Shown one piece after another: positions 39,532 to 49,960 of a stretch of DNA of 64,000 nt (the first letter of the stretch is position 1; every line of letters begins with the position of its first letter). The notes below the pieces were generated by a model. That model did not search any database and was not told where the DNA came from. It saw only the letters and a program-made list of their open reading frames with translations. The translations under genes and the position numbers were made by a program. The stretch comes from Pseudomonas cremoricolorata DSM 17059 = NBRC 16634 (GTDB lineage Bacteria; Pseudomonadota; Gammaproteobacteria; Pseudomonadales; Pseudomonadaceae): positions 186,001 through 250,000 of the forward strand of contig NZ_AUEA01000003.1 in NCBI RefSeq assembly GCF_000425745.1, given 5' to 3'.

Positions 39532-42500
39532 ACCTCTCGCGCCTGTTCATCCTGCGGCCGGTCGCCACCACGCTGAGCATGCTGGCGATCGTCCTCGCCG
39601 GGTTGATCGCCTACAAGCTGTTGCCGGTGTCGGCCCTGCCGCAGGTCGATTACCCGACCATCCGCGTCATGACCCTGTACCCCGGGGCCAGCCCGCAGGT
39701 CATGACCAGCGCCGTCACCGCGCCCCTGGAGCGTCAGTTCGGGCAGATGCCGGGCCTCACCCAGATGGCCTCGACCAGCTCGGGCGGGGCCTCGGTGCTG
39801 ACCCTGCGCTTTAGCCTCGACGTCAACATGGACGTCGCAGAGCAGCAGGTGCAGGCCGCCATCAACGCCGCCAGCAACCTGTTGCCCAGCGACCTGCCGG
39901 CGCCGCCGGTGTACAACAAGGTCAACCCGGCCGACACCCCGGTGCTGACCCTGGCGATTTCCTCCAAGACCCTGCCACTGCCCAAACTCAACGACCTGGT
40001 CGACACCCGCGTGGCGCAGAAAATCGCCCAGATCAGCGGTGTGGGCATGGTCAGCATCGCCGGCGGCCAGCGCCAGGCGGTGCGCATCAAGGTCAATGTC
40101 GAAGCCCTGGCCGCGGCCGGGCTGAATCTTGAAGATGTACGCACCCTGGTCGGTGCCTCCAACGTCAACCAGCCCAAGGGCAACTTCGACGGCCCGACCC
40201 GGGTGTCGATGCTCGATGCCAACGACCAGCTGCGCTCGCCCGAGGAATACGCCAACCTCATCCTCACCTACAAGAACGGCGCGCCGCTGCGCCTGAAGGA
40301 CGTCGCCGAAATCGTCGACGGCGCGGAAAACGAACGTCTCGCCGCCTGGGCCAACGAGAATCAGGCAGTGCTGCTGAACATCCAGCGCCAGCCAGGGGCC
40401 AACGTCATCGAGGTGGTCGACCGTATCAAGGCGATGCTGCCGTCGATCACCGACAACCTGCCGGCCGGGCTGGATGTCAGCGTACTCACCGACCGCACCC
40501 AGACCATCCGCGCGGCGGTCACCGATGTGCAGCACGAGCTGTTGATCGCCATCGTGCTGGTGGTGATGGTCACCTTCGTGTTCCTGCGCCGGGTCAGCGC
40601 CACGATCATCCCCTCGATTGCCGTGCCGCTGTCGCTGATCGGCACCTTCGGCGTGATGTACCTGGCCGGTTTCTCGATCAACAACCTCACGCTGATGGCG
40701 CTGACCATCGCCACAGGCTTTGTGGTCGACGACGCCATCGTCATGCTGGAAAACATCTCGCGGCATCTGGAGGAGGGCGAGACGCCGCTGCAGGCAGCGC
40801 TCAAGGGCGCTCGGCAGATCGGCTTCACTCTGATTTCGCTGACCCTGTCGCTGATCGCCGTATTGATTCCGCTGCTGTTCATGGCCGATGTGGTCGGGCG
40901 TCTGTTCCGTGAGTTCGCCATTACCCTGGCGGTGGCGATTCTGATTTCCCTGGTGGTGTCGCTGACCTTGACGCCGATGATGTGCGCGCGGCTGCTCAAG
41001 CCCGAGCCCAAGGAGCACGAGCAGGGGCGCTTCTACCGCGCCAGCGGGGCGTGGATCGACTGGCTGATCGCACGCTACTCCAGCGCCCTGACCTGGGTGC
41101 TGCGTCACCAGCCGCTGACCCTGCTGGTGGCCATCGGCAGCCTGGTGCTCACCGTGGTGCTGTACCTGATGGTGCCCAAGGGCTTCTTCCCGGTGCAGGA
41201 CACCGGGGTCATCCAGGGCATCTCCGAAGCGCCCCAGGCCACCTCGTTCGCCGCCATGAGCGAACGCCAGCAGGCGCTGAGCCGGCTGATCCTGAAAGAC
41301 CCGGCGGTACAGAGCCTGTCGTCCTACATTGGCGTGGACGGCGACAACGCCACGCTCAACAGCGGCCGCCTGCTGATCAACCTCAAGCCCCATGCCGCGC
41401 GCGACGAAACGGCGGTGGAGGTCATCAACCGCCTGCAACCGCAGCTCGACAAACTGGTGGGCATTCGCCTGTACATGCAGCCGGTGCAAGACCTGTCCAT
41501 CGAGGACCGGGTCAGCCGCACCCAGTACCAGTTCAGTCTGTCGTCACCCGATGCCGAGATGCTCGCGCAGTGGAGCGGCAAGCTGGTCCAGGCCCTGCAA
41601 CAGCGCGCCGAACTCACCGACGTCGCCAGCGACCTGCAAGACCAGGGCTTGCAGGTGTACCTCAACATCGACCGCGACAAGGCCAGCCGCCTGGGCATCA
41701 CCGCCGCGCAGATCACCAGCGCGCTGTATGACGCCTTCGGTCAGCGGCAGATTTCCACCATCTACACCCAGGCCAGCCAGTACCGCGTGGTGTTGCAGGC
41801 CCAGAATGCCAGCAGCGGCGGCCTGCAGGCGCTCGACTCGATTCACGTCAAGGCGGCCGATGGCGGGCAAGTGCGCCTTTCCGCGCTGGCCCAGGTCGAG
41901 CAGCGCCAGGCGGCGCTGGCGATTTCCCACATCGGCCAATTCCCGGCGGTGATGATGTCGTTCAACCTCGCCGACGGCGTGTCGCTGGGCGAGGCGGTCA
42001 AGGTGATCGGCGAAGTCGAGCAGCAAATCGGCCTGCCGATTGGGGTGCAGACCCGCTTCCAGGGCGCCGCCGAGGCGTTCCAGGCCTCGCTGTCGAGCAC
42101 CTTGCTGCTGATTCTGGCCGCCCTGGTGACCATGTACATCGTGCTGGGCGTGCTCTACGAGAGCTACATCCACCCGGTGACGATTCTCTCGACCCTGCCA
42201 TCGGCTGCGGTGGGCGCCTTGCTCGCGCTGCTGATCAGTGGCAATGATCTGGGTATGATCGCCATCATCGGCATCATTCTGCTGATCGGCATCGTCAAGA
42301 AGAACGCGATCATGATGATCGACTTCGCCCTGGAGGCCGAACGCAATCAAGGCATGGCCCCGCGTGAGGCGATCTACCAGGCCGCGCTTCTGCGCTTTCG
42401 GCCGATTCTGATGACCACCCTGGCGGCGCTGTTCGGTGCCATACCGCTGATGCTCGCCAGTGGCTCGGGCGCCGAGCTGCGCCAACCGCTGGGCCTGGTG

Positions 42501-42626
42501 ATGGTCGGCGGGCTGCTGGTCAGCCAGGTGCTGACGCTGTTCACCACGCCGGTGATCTACCTGTACTTCGACCGCCTGGCGCAGCGCTGGCGGCGACGCG
42601 CGGCGGCGCAGCAGGCGCAGGCATGA
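39528..42626 (+). CDS. muxB: RND multidrug efflux permease, first subunit (MdtB/MuxB)
   Basis: A 1032-residue proton-driven RND permease with 12 TM helices and two large periplasmic loops. [19 protein letters not shown] is TM1; the TM4 proton-relay acidic pair is in [18 protein letters not shown], and the C-terminal repeat reads [20 protein letters not shown]. With MuxC it forms a heteromeric trimer, as known for MdtBC. It overlaps muxA by ATGA. Substrates in P. aeruginosa include novobiocin, aztreonam and macrolides; here that is inferred by homology. Confidence 0.93.
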   Translation: MNLSRLFILRPVATTLSMLAIVLAGLIAYKLLPVSALPQVDYPTIRVMTLYPGASPQVMTSAVTAPLERQFGQMPGLTQMASTSSGGASVLTLRFSLDVNMDVAEQQVQAAINAASNLLPSDLPAPPVYNKVNPADTPVLTLAISSKTLPLPKLNDLVDTRVAQKIAQISGVGMVSIAGGQRQAVRIKVNVEALAAAGLNLEDVRTLVGASNVNQPKGNFDGPTRVSMLDANDQLRSPEEYANLILTYKNGAPLRLKDVAEIVDGAENERLAAWANENQAVLLNIQRQPGANVIEVVDRIKAMLPSITDNLPAGLDVSVLTDRTQTIRAAVTDVQHELLIAIVLVVMVTFVFLRRVSATIIPSIAVPLSLIGTFGVMYLAGFSINNLTLMALTIATGFVVDDAIVMLENISRHLEEGETPLQAALKGARQIGFTLISLTLSLIAVLIPLLFMADVVGRLFREFAITLAVAILISLVVSLTLTPMMCARLLKPEPKEHEQGRFYRASGAWIDWLIARYSSALTWVLRHQPLTLLVAIGSLVLTVVLYLMVPKGFFPVQDTGVIQGISEAPQATSFAAMSERQQALSRLILKDPAVQSLSSYIGVDGDNATLNSGRLLINLKPHAARDETAVEVINRLQPQLDKLVGIRLYMQPVQDLSIEDRVSRTQYQFSLSSPDAEMLAQWSGKLVQALQQRAELTDVASDLQDQGLQVYLNIDRDKASRLGITAAQITSALYDAFGQRQISTIYTQASQYRVVLQAQNASSGGLQALDSIHVKAADGGQVRLSALAQVEQRQAALAISHIGQFPAVMMSFNLADGVSLGEAVKVIGEVEQQIGLPIGVQTRFQGAAEAFQASLSSTLLLILAALVTMYIVLGVLYESYIHPVTILSTLPSAAVGALLALLISGNDLGMIAIIGIILLIGIVKKNAIMMIDFALEAERNQGMAPREAIYQAALLRFRPILMTTLAALFGAIPLMLASGSGAELRQPLGLVMVGGLLVSQVLTLFTTPVIYLYFDRLAQRWRRRAAAQQAQA

Positions 42627-45600
42627 ACCTGTCGGCGCCGTTCATTCGTCGCCCGGTGGCGACGCTGCTGCTGAGCCTGGCGATCATGCTGCTGGGCGGC
42701 GTCAGCTTCGGCCTGTTGCCGGTTTCGCCGCTGCCGCAGTTGGATTTTCCGGTGATCGTGGTGCAGGCCAACCTGCCCGGGGCCAGCCCCGAGGTGATGG
42801 CCGCCACCGTCGCCACGCCGCTGGAGCGCAAGCTGGGGAGCATCGCCGGGGTCGATACGCTCACCAGCAACTCCAACCAGGGCTCGACCCGGGTGATCAT
42901 CGGTTTCGACCAGGGCCGCGACATCAACGCCGCCGCCCGCGAGGTGCAGGCGGCCATCAACGCGGCGCGCAACCTGCTGCCCAGCGGTATGCGCAGCATG
43001 CCCACCTACAAGAAGATCAACCCGTCGCAGGCGCCGATCATGGTGCTGTCGCTGACGTCAGACGTGTTGCAGAAGGGCCAGTTGTACGACTTGGCCGACA
43101 CCATCCTGTCGCAGAGCCTGGCCCAGGTCAGCGGCGTTGGCGAAGTGCAGATCGGCGGCAGCTCGCTGCCGGCGGTGCGCATCACCCTTGAGCCGCAATT
43201 GCTCAACCAGTACGGCCTGGCGCTGGATGAGGTACGCACTGCGGTATCCAACGCCAACCAGCGCCGGCCCATGGGTTTTGTCGAGGATGCCGAGCGCAAC
43301 TGGCAGGTGCGGGCCAACGACCAGTTGGGCATGGCCAAGGATTATGAATCGCTGGTGATTCGCCAGAAGGACGGGGCGATTCTGCGCCTGTCCGATGTCG
43401 CCACGGTCAGCGACGGGGTCGAGAACCGCTACAACAGTGGCTTCTTCAACGACCGTGCGGCGGTGCTGCTGGTGGTCAACCGGCAGACCGGCGCCAACAT
43501 CATCGAGACCGTCGAGCAGATCAAGCAGCAATTGCCGGCATTGCAATCGCTGTTGCCGGCCAGTGTGCAACTGAACGTTGCCATGGACCGCTCGCCGGTG
43601 ATCAAGGCCACCTTGCAGGAAGCCGAGCACACCTTGCTGATCGCCGTGGCGCTGGTGATTCTGGTGGTCTACCTGTTCCTCGGCAACCTGCGCGCTTCGT
43701 TGATTCCAAGCCTGGCAGTGCCGGTGTCACTGGTCGGTACTTTCGCAGTGATGTACCTGTGCGGTTTTTCGCTGAACAACCTGTCGCTGATGGCGCTGAT
43801 CCTGGCCACCGGGCTGGTGGTGGATGACGCCATCGTGGTGCTGGAGAACATTTCCCGCCACATCGAGAACGGCGAAAAGCCGTTGCAGGCGGCCTTCCTA
43901 GGGGCCAAGGAGGTCGGCTTCACCTTGCTCTCGATGAACGTCTCGCTGGTGGCGGTGTTCGTCTCGATCCTGTTCATGGGCGGTATCGTGCGTGGGCTGT
44001 TCATGGAGTTCTCGGTCACCTTGGCCGCAGCCATTCTGGTCTCGCTGCTGGTATCGCTGACCCTCACGCCGATGCTCTGCGCACGCTGGCTCAAGCCCCA
44101 CGAGGCGCAGCGCAACCGCCTGCAACGCTGGAGCGACCGCCAGCATGCGCGCATGGTCGCCGGCTACGACCGTAGCCTGGGCTGGGTGCTGCGCCATCCG
44201 AAACTGACCCTGCTCAGCCTGCTGGCGACCATCGTGCTCAACGTCGGTTTGTACGTGATCGTGCCAAAAACACTGATGCCGCAGCAGGACACTGGCCAGT
44301 TGATGGGCTTCATTCGCGGGGACGACGGGCTGTCGTTCACGGTCATGCAGCCGAAGATGGAAGCCTATCGCCGAGCGTTGCTGGCCGACCCTGCAGTGCA
44401 GAGCGTGGCCGGCTTCATAGGCGGTAACAGCGGCACCAACAACGCCATGGTGCTGGTGCGCTTGAAACCGATCGCCGAGCGCAAGGTCGATGCGCAGAAG
44501 GTCATCGAACGCTTGCGCAAAGAGCTGCCCAAGGTGCCCGGCGGGCGCCTGTACCTGATGGCCGACCAGGACCTGCAACTGGGCGGTGGCGGGCGCGACC
44601 AGAGCTCGTCGCAATACCTCTACACCCTGCAAAGCGGCGACCTCGTAGCGCTGCGCGAGTGGTTCCCGAAAGTCACCGCGGCGCTGCGTGCGCTGCCCGA
44701 GCTGACCGCCATCGACGCCCGTGACGGCGCCGGCACCCAGCAGGTGACACTGGTGGTCGACCGCGACCAGGCCAAGCGCCTGGGCATCGACATGGACATG
44801 ATCACCACGGTGCTCAACAACGCCTACAGCCAGCGGCAGATCTCGACCATCTATGACGCCCTCAACCAGTACCAGGTGGTGCTGGAGATCAACCCACGCT
44901 ACGCCTGGGACCCCAGCACCCTCGAGCAGGTGCAGGTGATCACCGCCGAGGGCGCGCGGGTGCCGCTGTCGACCATCGCCCACTACGAGAACACCCTGGC
45001 CAACGACCGCGTCAGCCACGAAGACCAGTTCGCCTCAGAAGACATCGCCTTCGATGTCGCCGAAGGCTACAGCCCCGACCAGGCCCTGGCGGCGGTGGAG
45101 CGGGCGGTGGCCAAGCTGGGCCTGCCCGAGTCGGTGATCGCCAAGCTCGGCGGCACCGCCGATGCCTTCGCCAAGACCCAGGAAGGCCAGCCGTTCATGA
45201 TTCTCGGCGCGCTGCTGCTGGTGTACCTGGTGCTGGGCGTGCTCTACGAGAGCTACATTCATCCGCTGACCATCCTCTCGACCTTGCCGTCGGCAGGGGT
45301 CGGCGCGTTGCTGGCGCTGTACCTGACCGGCGGCGAATTCAGCCTGATCTCGTTGCTGGGGCTGTTCCTGCTGATCGGCGTGGTGAAGAAGAACGCCATC
45401 CTGATGATCGACCTGGCGCTGCAATTCGAGCGCCACGAAGGGTTGTCGCCGGAAGAGTCGATCCGCCGTGCCTGCCTGCTGCGCCTGCGGCCGATCCTGA
45501 TGACCACCCTGGCGGCGATGCTCGGCGCCTTGCCGTTGCTGCTGAGCACCGCCGAGGGCGCGGAAATGCGCCAGCCGCTAGGCCTGACCATCATCGGCGG

Positions 45601-45730
45601 CCTGGTCTTCAGCCAGGTCCTGACCCTGTACACGACGCCGGTGGTGTACCTCGCCCTCGACCGCCTGCGCCATCGATTCAACCGTTGGCGCGGTGTGCGC
45701 ACCGACGCTGCTCTGGAAACCCCGCTATGA
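42623..45730 (+). CDS. muxC: RND multidrug efflux permease, second subunit (MdtC/MuxC)
   Basis: A 1035-residue RND permease, paralogous to the preceding gene. It starts [20 protein letters not shown], has the TM4 acidic pair in [18 protein letters not shown] and the C-terminal [20 protein letters not shown]. It overlaps muxB by four bases and opmB by four bases. In the MdtBC complex the two subunits have unequal roles in proton transport and drug binding. Confidence 0.93.
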   Translation: MNLSAPFIRRPVATLLLSLAIMLLGGVSFGLLPVSPLPQLDFPVIVVQANLPGASPEVMAATVATPLERKLGSIAGVDTLTSNSNQGSTRVIIGFDQGRDINAAAREVQAAINAARNLLPSGMRSMPTYKKINPSQAPIMVLSLTSDVLQKGQLYDLADTILSQSLAQVSGVGEVQIGGSSLPAVRITLEPQLLNQYGLALDEVRTAVSNANQRRPMGFVEDAERNWQVRANDQLGMAKDYESLVIRQKDGAILRLSDVATVSDGVENRYNSGFFNDRAAVLLVVNRQTGANIIETVEQIKQQLPALQSLLPASVQLNVAMDRSPVIKATLQEAEHTLLIAVALVILVVYLFLGNLRASLIPSLAVPVSLVGTFAVMYLCGFSLNNLSLMALILATGLVVDDAIVVLENISRHIENGEKPLQAAFLGAKEVGFTLLSMNVSLVAVFVSILFMGGIVRGLFMEFSVTLAAAILVSLLVSLTLTPMLCARWLKPHEAQRNRLQRWSDRQHARMVAGYDRSLGWVLRHPKLTLLSLLATIVLNVGLYVIVPKTLMPQQDTGQLMGFIRGDDGLSFTVMQPKMEAYRRALLADPAVQSVAGFIGGNSGTNNAMVLVRLKPIAERKVDAQKVIERLRKELPKVPGGRLYLMADQDLQLGGGGRDQSSSQYLYTLQSGDLVALREWFPKVTAALRALPELTAIDARDGAGTQQVTLVVDRDQAKRLGIDMDMITTVLNNAYSQRQISTIYDALNQYQVVLEINPRYAWDPSTLEQVQVITAEGARVPLSTIAHYENTLANDRVSHEDQFASEDIAFDVAEGYSPDQALAAVERAVAKLGLPESVIAKLGGTADAFAKTQEGQPFMILGALLLVYLVLGVLYESYIHPLTILSTLPSAGVGALLALYLTGGEFSLISLLGLFLLIGVVKKNAILMIDLALQFERHEGLSPEESIRRACLLRLRPILMTTLAAMLGALPLLLSTAEGAEMRQPLGLTIIGGLVFSQVLTLYTTPVVYLALDRLRHRFNRWRGVRTDAALETPL

Positions 45731-47229
45731 CCTTCGCCACCACTCCACTTCATCGCCTGCTCAAGCGCCTGGGTGACGGCCGCGGCTCGCGCGTGCTCGG
45801 CGCCGGGCTGTGCGTGGTCCTGCTCAGCGCCTGTAGCCTGAGCCCCGACTACCAGCGCCCGGTGCTGGCCACGCCGCTGCAGTTCAAGCACGCCGAAGGC
45901 TGGACCCAGGCGCGTCCGGCCGACCACGTTCAGCGCGGGCACTGGTGGGAGCTGTACGACGACGCCCAGCTCAACCAGCTGGTCGACACCCTCAACCGCA
46001 GCAACCAGACCGTGGCCCAGTACGAAGCGCAGTACCGTCAGGCCACGGCACTGGTGCGCAGCAGCCGCGGCGCGCTGTTTCCGAGCCTGGATCTGAGCGT
46101 CGGCAAGACCCGCTCATCCCAGGGCACCGGCAGCAGCAGCTCGAGCCTGTCGAACAACAGCAGCGGCATCCGCAACACCTACAACGCACAGCTGGGCGTG
46201 AGCTGGGAGCTCGACCTGTGGGGCAAGCTGCGCGAGACCCTCAACGCCAACCAGGCCAGCGCCGAGGCGAGCATCGCCGAGCTGGCCTCGATTCGCCTGA
46301 GCCTGCAATCGGAGCTGGTGCAGAACTACCTGCAACTGCGCGTCATCGATGCGCAGAAGCGCCTGCTCGAGGCCACGGTGGCGGCCTACCAGCGCTCGTT
46401 GCGCATGACCGAAAACCAGTACCGCGCCGGTATTTCCGGGCCCGATGCAGTGGCCCAGGCGCGCACGCAGTTGCACAGCACCGAAGCCGACCTGATCGAC
46501 CTGGCCTGGCAGCGTGCGCAGTATGAAAATGCCATTGCCGTGCTGTTGGGCCGTGCGCCGGCGGACTTCGCCCTGGCGCCCAGCACGGCAATTCCGGCGC
46601 TGCCGAGCGTGCCCATGCAGTTGCCCTCGCAGCTGCTTGAGCGGCGCCCCGACATCGCCGCCGCCGAACGCCGGGTCATGGCCGCCAACGCCAACATCGG
46701 CGTGGCCCGCGCGGCGTACTTCCCGGATCTGAGCCTGAGCATGAGCGGTGGCTATTCCAGCAGCAGCTACAGCCGCTGGATCGAGCTGCCCAACCGTTTC
46801 TGGTCGGTCGGCCCGTCGCTGGCCATGACCCTGTTCGACGCCGGACGGCGCAGCGCCGAGGTCGACCGCACGGAGGCGGTGTACGACCAGACCGCCGCGC
46901 AATACCGGCAAACCGTGCTCGATGGCTTTCGCGAGGTGGAAAACTACCTGGTTCAGTTACGGGTGTACGGCGACGAAGCCGTAGTTCGCCAGCAGGCCCT
47001 GGATGCCGCCAGACAATCGCTGCGCCTGACGGAAAACCAGTACAAGGCGGGCCTTATCGGTTACCTGGATGTGGTCAACGTGCAGGCCACGGCGCTCAGC
47101 AACGAGCGCAGTGTGCTCAACCTGCTGCAAGGGCGGTTGATTGCCAGTGTGCAGTTGATCGCAGCGCTGGGCGGCGGCTGGGATCAGACCCAGGCCGATG
47201 CCGACCGCCAGGCGCTGGAGCCGCGTTGA
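45727..47229 (+). CDS. opmB: Outer-membrane efflux lipoprotein (OpmB/NodT family)
   Basis: A 500-residue TolC-like outer-membrane factor. The signal peptide ends with a lipobox LLSAC (Cys36), then SLSPDYQRPV, the usual mature start of the family. Two outer-membrane-factor repeats are visible (VDTLNRSNQTVAQYEAQYRQ and ERRPDIAAAERRVMAANANI). It closes the tripartite pump of the operon. The start overlaps the muxC stop as ATGA. Confidence 0.92.
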   Translation: MTFATTPLHRLLKRLGDGRGSRVLGAGLCVVLLSACSLSPDYQRPVLATPLQFKHAEGWTQARPADHVQRGHWWELYDDAQLNQLVDTLNRSNQTVAQYEAQYRQATALVRSSRGALFPSLDLSVGKTRSSQGTGSSSSSLSNNSSGIRNTYNAQLGVSWELDLWGKLRETLNANQASAEASIAELASIRLSLQSELVQNYLQLRVIDAQKRLLEATVAAYQRSLRMTENQYRAGISGPDAVAQARTQLHSTEADLIDLAWQRAQYENAIAVLLGRAPADFALAPSTAIPALPSVPMQLPSQLLERRPDIAAAERRVMAANANIGVARAAYFPDLSLSMSGGYSSSSYSRWIELPNRFWSVGPSLAMTLFDAGRRSAEVDRTEAVYDQTAAQYRQTVLDGFREVENYLVQLRVYGDEAVVRQQALDAARQSLRLTENQYKAGLIGYLDVVNVQATALSNERSVLNLLQGRLIASVQLIAALGGGWDQTQADADRQALEPR

Positions 47230-47241
47230 GGTAGGCCTGGC

Positions 47242-47502
47242 TCAGCCGGCGTAGCGCAGTGCGCAGAAGGGGACGAAGGCGTCCATTTCCGCCTCCACCG
47301 CTTCGATGATGCGCTCGACCTGCGCCGGCGCCATGATCGCGGCGCAGGGAATGCCGGCGATCGCCATGACGGTCTCGCCGCTGGCGCGGTCGAACAGGCG
47401 CGCGATCATGCTGCGCGGAGCATCCATGCTGGCTTCGAAACCTAAAGGGTGGAAATGCCAGCGCATTACCTGACACGCATTGGGAAACGTCATCGTGTTC
47501 AT
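47242..47502 (-). CDS. DUF1652-family small protein
   Basis: An 86-residue protein resembling the Pseudomonas DUF1652 family: IARLFDRASGETVMAIAGIP is the typical core, followed by a helix ending VEAEMDAF. ATG 47502 is preferred because GGAGG sits five bases upstream; in-frame alternatives are at 47520 and 47535. Function unknown. Its stop lies 12 bp from the opmB stop, convergent. Confidence 0.7.
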   Translation of the reverse strand: MNTMTFPNACQVMRWHFHPLGFEASMDAPRSMIARLFDRASGETVMAIAGIPCAAIMAPAQVERIIEAVEAEMDAFVPFCALRYAG

Positions 47503-47734
47503 GCCAGCCTCCGTGTTCATCCTGAACAAGGTCATGGGCAACCCGCCCGGTGGTGGGAATCATTACCATAGCAGTCGAATGGCAAGAGGTTCCCGCAGGC
47601 TGATGACGGCATCATGACGGCGTGACCTCGTTCACACTTGTGCAGTGGCCCAGAGCGCGCCGCAGAGGCGGATGCCAGAGCCTCAGGCGCAGCGAAGGCG
47701 AGCCCTGCGCCCAAGGCTGTTATCAGACCAACGG

Positions 47735-48397
47735 TCAGTTCAACAGACCAGCGGCGATGTTGATGGTGAAGCCCAGAATCGCCGTGTTGAATACGAAACC
47801 CACCAGCGAGTGGCCCAGCACCACCCGGCGCATGGGCCGCCCGGCCACGCCGATGTCGGAGGTCTGCACCGCCACGCTGATGGTGAAAGAGAAGTAGTGG
47901 AAGTCCCAGTAGTCCGGGCAGCGCTCGCCGTCGGCGAAGCGCAGCGGCAAGTCCTTGCCGTGGTGGGTATAGAACAGCCGGGCGTAGTGCAGGCTGAAGA
48001 TGGTGCCGATCAACAGCCACGAGCCGGCTACCGTGAGGCCGGTGTACAGGTAGTGCAGCAGCAGTGCCGAACCGTGCAGGCCCTTGCTCGAGATCAACTG
48101 CAAAGTCACCGCCGCCAGGCTGGCGATGGCCGCCACGCTGACCGTGAACAACACCAGCGCTGCGTTTTCGTCCTCGATGCGGGCGACCTTGCGCACGGTG
48201 TCCGGCCCTGAGCGGCAGGTCAGCCACAGCACCAGCGCCAGGTACAACCAGACCCCCAGGTTCCAGCCGGCCAGCACCCGTTGCACGGCGTCGTCCGCCG
48301 GAATCAGCCAGGCGCCTACCAGGCCGACCAAGGTCGCCAGGCTCAGGCGCGGATGGGAGTGAGTGAGGCGGTACAGGGCCATTGCGCGGGTCTCCAT
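47735..48397 (-). CDS. DUF1345 inner-membrane protein
   Basis: A 220-residue membrane protein with about five hydrophobic helices. [21 protein letters not shown] and [23 protein letters not shown] match the DUF1345 family; this motif recalls the selectivity-filter region of small ion channels ([10 protein letters not shown]), so an ion-channel role is a guess. The start is METRAM at 48397 or MALYR at 48382. Confidence 0.8.
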   Translation of the reverse strand: METRAMALYRLTHSHPRLSLATLVGLVGAWLIPADDAVQRVLAGWNLGVWLYLALVLWLTCRSGPDTVRKVARIEDENAALVLFTVSVAAIASLAAVTLQLISSKGLHGSALLLHYLYTGLTVAGSWLLIGTIFSLHYARLFYTHHGKDLPLRFADGERCPDYWDFHYFSFTISVAVQTSDIGVAGRPMRRVVLGHSLVGFVFNTAILGFTINIAAGLLN

Positions 48398-48569
48398 CGA
48401 TACCTGACTCTAGACCACGGCCCATCGCGCAAAGTCCGCGGCGTTCGAAGCTGCCGTGCAAATCGGTTACCATCCGGCGCTACCCGCTTTCGTGCTGCGC
48501 CGCAGCGCCTGCTTCAGCGCTTCGCTCCACGGCCCCTGCCGCACTGTCGGCACAGGGCCCCGCAACAGG

Positions 48570-49493
48570 ATGTACACCGTGACCGACCTCCTGCATAACC
48601 CTCTGCTGCAGTACCTGGCGCGGCTGGCGCCGTCCAGCCAGCAGACCATGCGCTACGTGCTGCAGGATGCTGCCGACCGCCTTGGCTTCGACGACCACGC
48701 CATCACCGACGTGCCCTGGCACCACCTGCAACCAGGCCACCTGATCGGCCTGGTCGCAGCCCTGCGTAGCGACGGCTACGCGCCCAACTCCTCATCGCTG
48801 TACGTCAACGCCATTCGTGGGGTGATGAACGAAGCCTGGCGCCAGGGCCTGATCGACCATGAGCATCTTCTACGCATCCGTGAGGTCAAGGCCGACAACG
48901 GCACTCGCCTGCCGCCTGGGCGCAACCTGCGCCGCAGTCTGATTCGTGAGCTGATGGAAGTGTGTGCCGCCGACCCGCGACCGCAGGGCGTACGCGACGC
49001 GGCGATCATCGCGCTGCTGTATGGCACCGGCATGCGCAAGTCCGAATCGGTGGATATCGATCTGTCGCAGGTGAGTTTCGCCGAGCGCAGCCTACAGGTG
49101 CGTGGCAAGGGCAATCGCCAACTGCTCAAATACGCGCCGCCCTGGGCGTTCGAGAAGCTTCAGGCCTGGCTCGATCTGCGCCGCGACCAGCTACCGGTGG
49201 GTGAGGCTGACGATGAGTTCCTGTTCAACCGCATCCGCCGTGGCAACCACATCACCCGGGCGCGCATCACCAAGCATGCGATCTACTACATTGCTCGCCA
49301 GCGCGGCACTCAGGTTGGGGTGAAGATCATGCCGCATGATTTTCGCCGCGCGTTCATTACCCGGGTGATCGAAGAACACGACTTGTCCATCGCGCAGAAG
49401 CTGGCGCATCACGCCAACATTCAGACCACCGCCAGCTACGATCGACGCGACGACAACGAACGGCGCAGGGCAGTCGAGCGTTTCGACTACTGA
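48570..49493 (+). CDS. Orphan tyrosine recombinase
   Basis: A 307-residue site-specific recombinase of the phage integrase family. An N-terminal SAM-like core-binding domain (about 8-105) is followed by the catalytic domain with Arg156 (GTGMRKSE), Lys180 (GKGN), His256 and Arg259 (PHDFRRAF), His280 (LAHHANI) and the nucleophile Tyr290 (TTASYDR). All catalytic residues are present, so it should be active. No other phage, integron or transposon gene is adjacent and no att repeat was recognised. It may be a chromosomal recombinase of unknown site. ATG 48570 is preferred over an upstream frame at 48456; AGGA overlaps this ATG, so ribosome-site support is weak. Confidence 0.85.
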   Translation: MYTVTDLLHNPLLQYLARLAPSSQQTMRYVLQDAADRLGFDDHAITDVPWHHLQPGHLIGLVAALRSDGYAPNSSSLYVNAIRGVMNEAWRQGLIDHEHLLRIREVKADNGTRLPPGRNLRRSLIRELMEVCAADPRPQGVRDAAIIALLYGTGMRKSESVDIDLSQVSFAERSLQVRGKGNRQLLKYAPPWAFEKLQAWLDLRRDQLPVGEADDEFLFNRIRRGNHITRARITKHAIYYIARQRGTQVGVKIMPHDFRRAFITRVIEEHDLSIAQKLAHHANIQTTASYDRRDDNERRRAVERFDY

Positions 49494-49510
49494 CCTGCGC
49501 CGCGAGCCGC

Positions 49511-49813
49511 TCAGGGCTTGGTGGTCGAGGGGGTTGCCGGGGTCATCGGCGCCGTGCTGCCGGAACCCGGCAGGCTCGGATCATCGCCCGGGTTGGCCGG
49601 CGTACGCTGGGTTTCCCCCGGCAGGCGCTGATCGTCGCCTGGCAAGCGCGGATCGGTATCGCGCGGCATGGGCTTTTCGATGGGGTTGAGGGTGCTGTCC
49701 ACGCCTGGGGCAGGCGCCGGGTTGTGTGGATCGTCTGGAAAGGTGGTTCCGGTGCCGGCGGCCAGGGCCAGCGGCGAGACGAGCAGGGCGGCTAACAGCA
49801 GTGAACGTTTCAT
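49511..49813 (-). CDS. Small exported Pro-rich hypothetical protein
   Basis: A 100-residue protein with a clear signal peptide (MKRSLLLAALLVSPLALAAG). The mature part is disordered-looking and rich in Pro, Asp, Gly and Thr, with the near-repeat RLPGDDQRLPGETQR. No family recognised. It may be an envelope or periplasmic protein; it is alone, 17 bp past the convergent recombinase gene. Confidence 0.65.
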   Translation of the reverse strand: MKRSLLLAALLVSPLALAAGTGTTFPDDPHNPAPAPGVDSTLNPIEKPMPRDTDPRLPGDDQRLPGETQRTPANPGDDPSLPGSGSTAPMTPATPSTTKP

Positions 49814-49850
49814 CGGGCAGGCTCCTTTGCGAAGGGTAGGAGACGACCGA

Positions 49851-49896
49851 GCCCCGTTCAGCAGCGCCGGATGTGGACGGATCTGCTGAACGGGGC
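49851..49896. repeat. Perfect 14-bp inverted repeat with 18-base spacer
   Basis: GCCCCGTTCAGCAG at 49851-49864 is exactly repeated in inverse at 49883-49896. It lies 64 bp downstream of the gluconate permease stop and 38 bp upstream of the small exported protein start. It may be the gntP terminator stem or a binding site; no T run follows it. Confidence 0.6.
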
Positions 49897-49960
49897 CCGG
49901 CCGCCTCTACTGCCTTGGGCCAACGGCCTGGGGCAAAGGTGCGGCCTTGCCGATCAACGG

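Noticed and set aside
48456..49493. Prophage or integron built on the tyrosine recombinase.
   Set aside because: No other phage or cassette genes, no att repeats and no composition shift in the neighbours.
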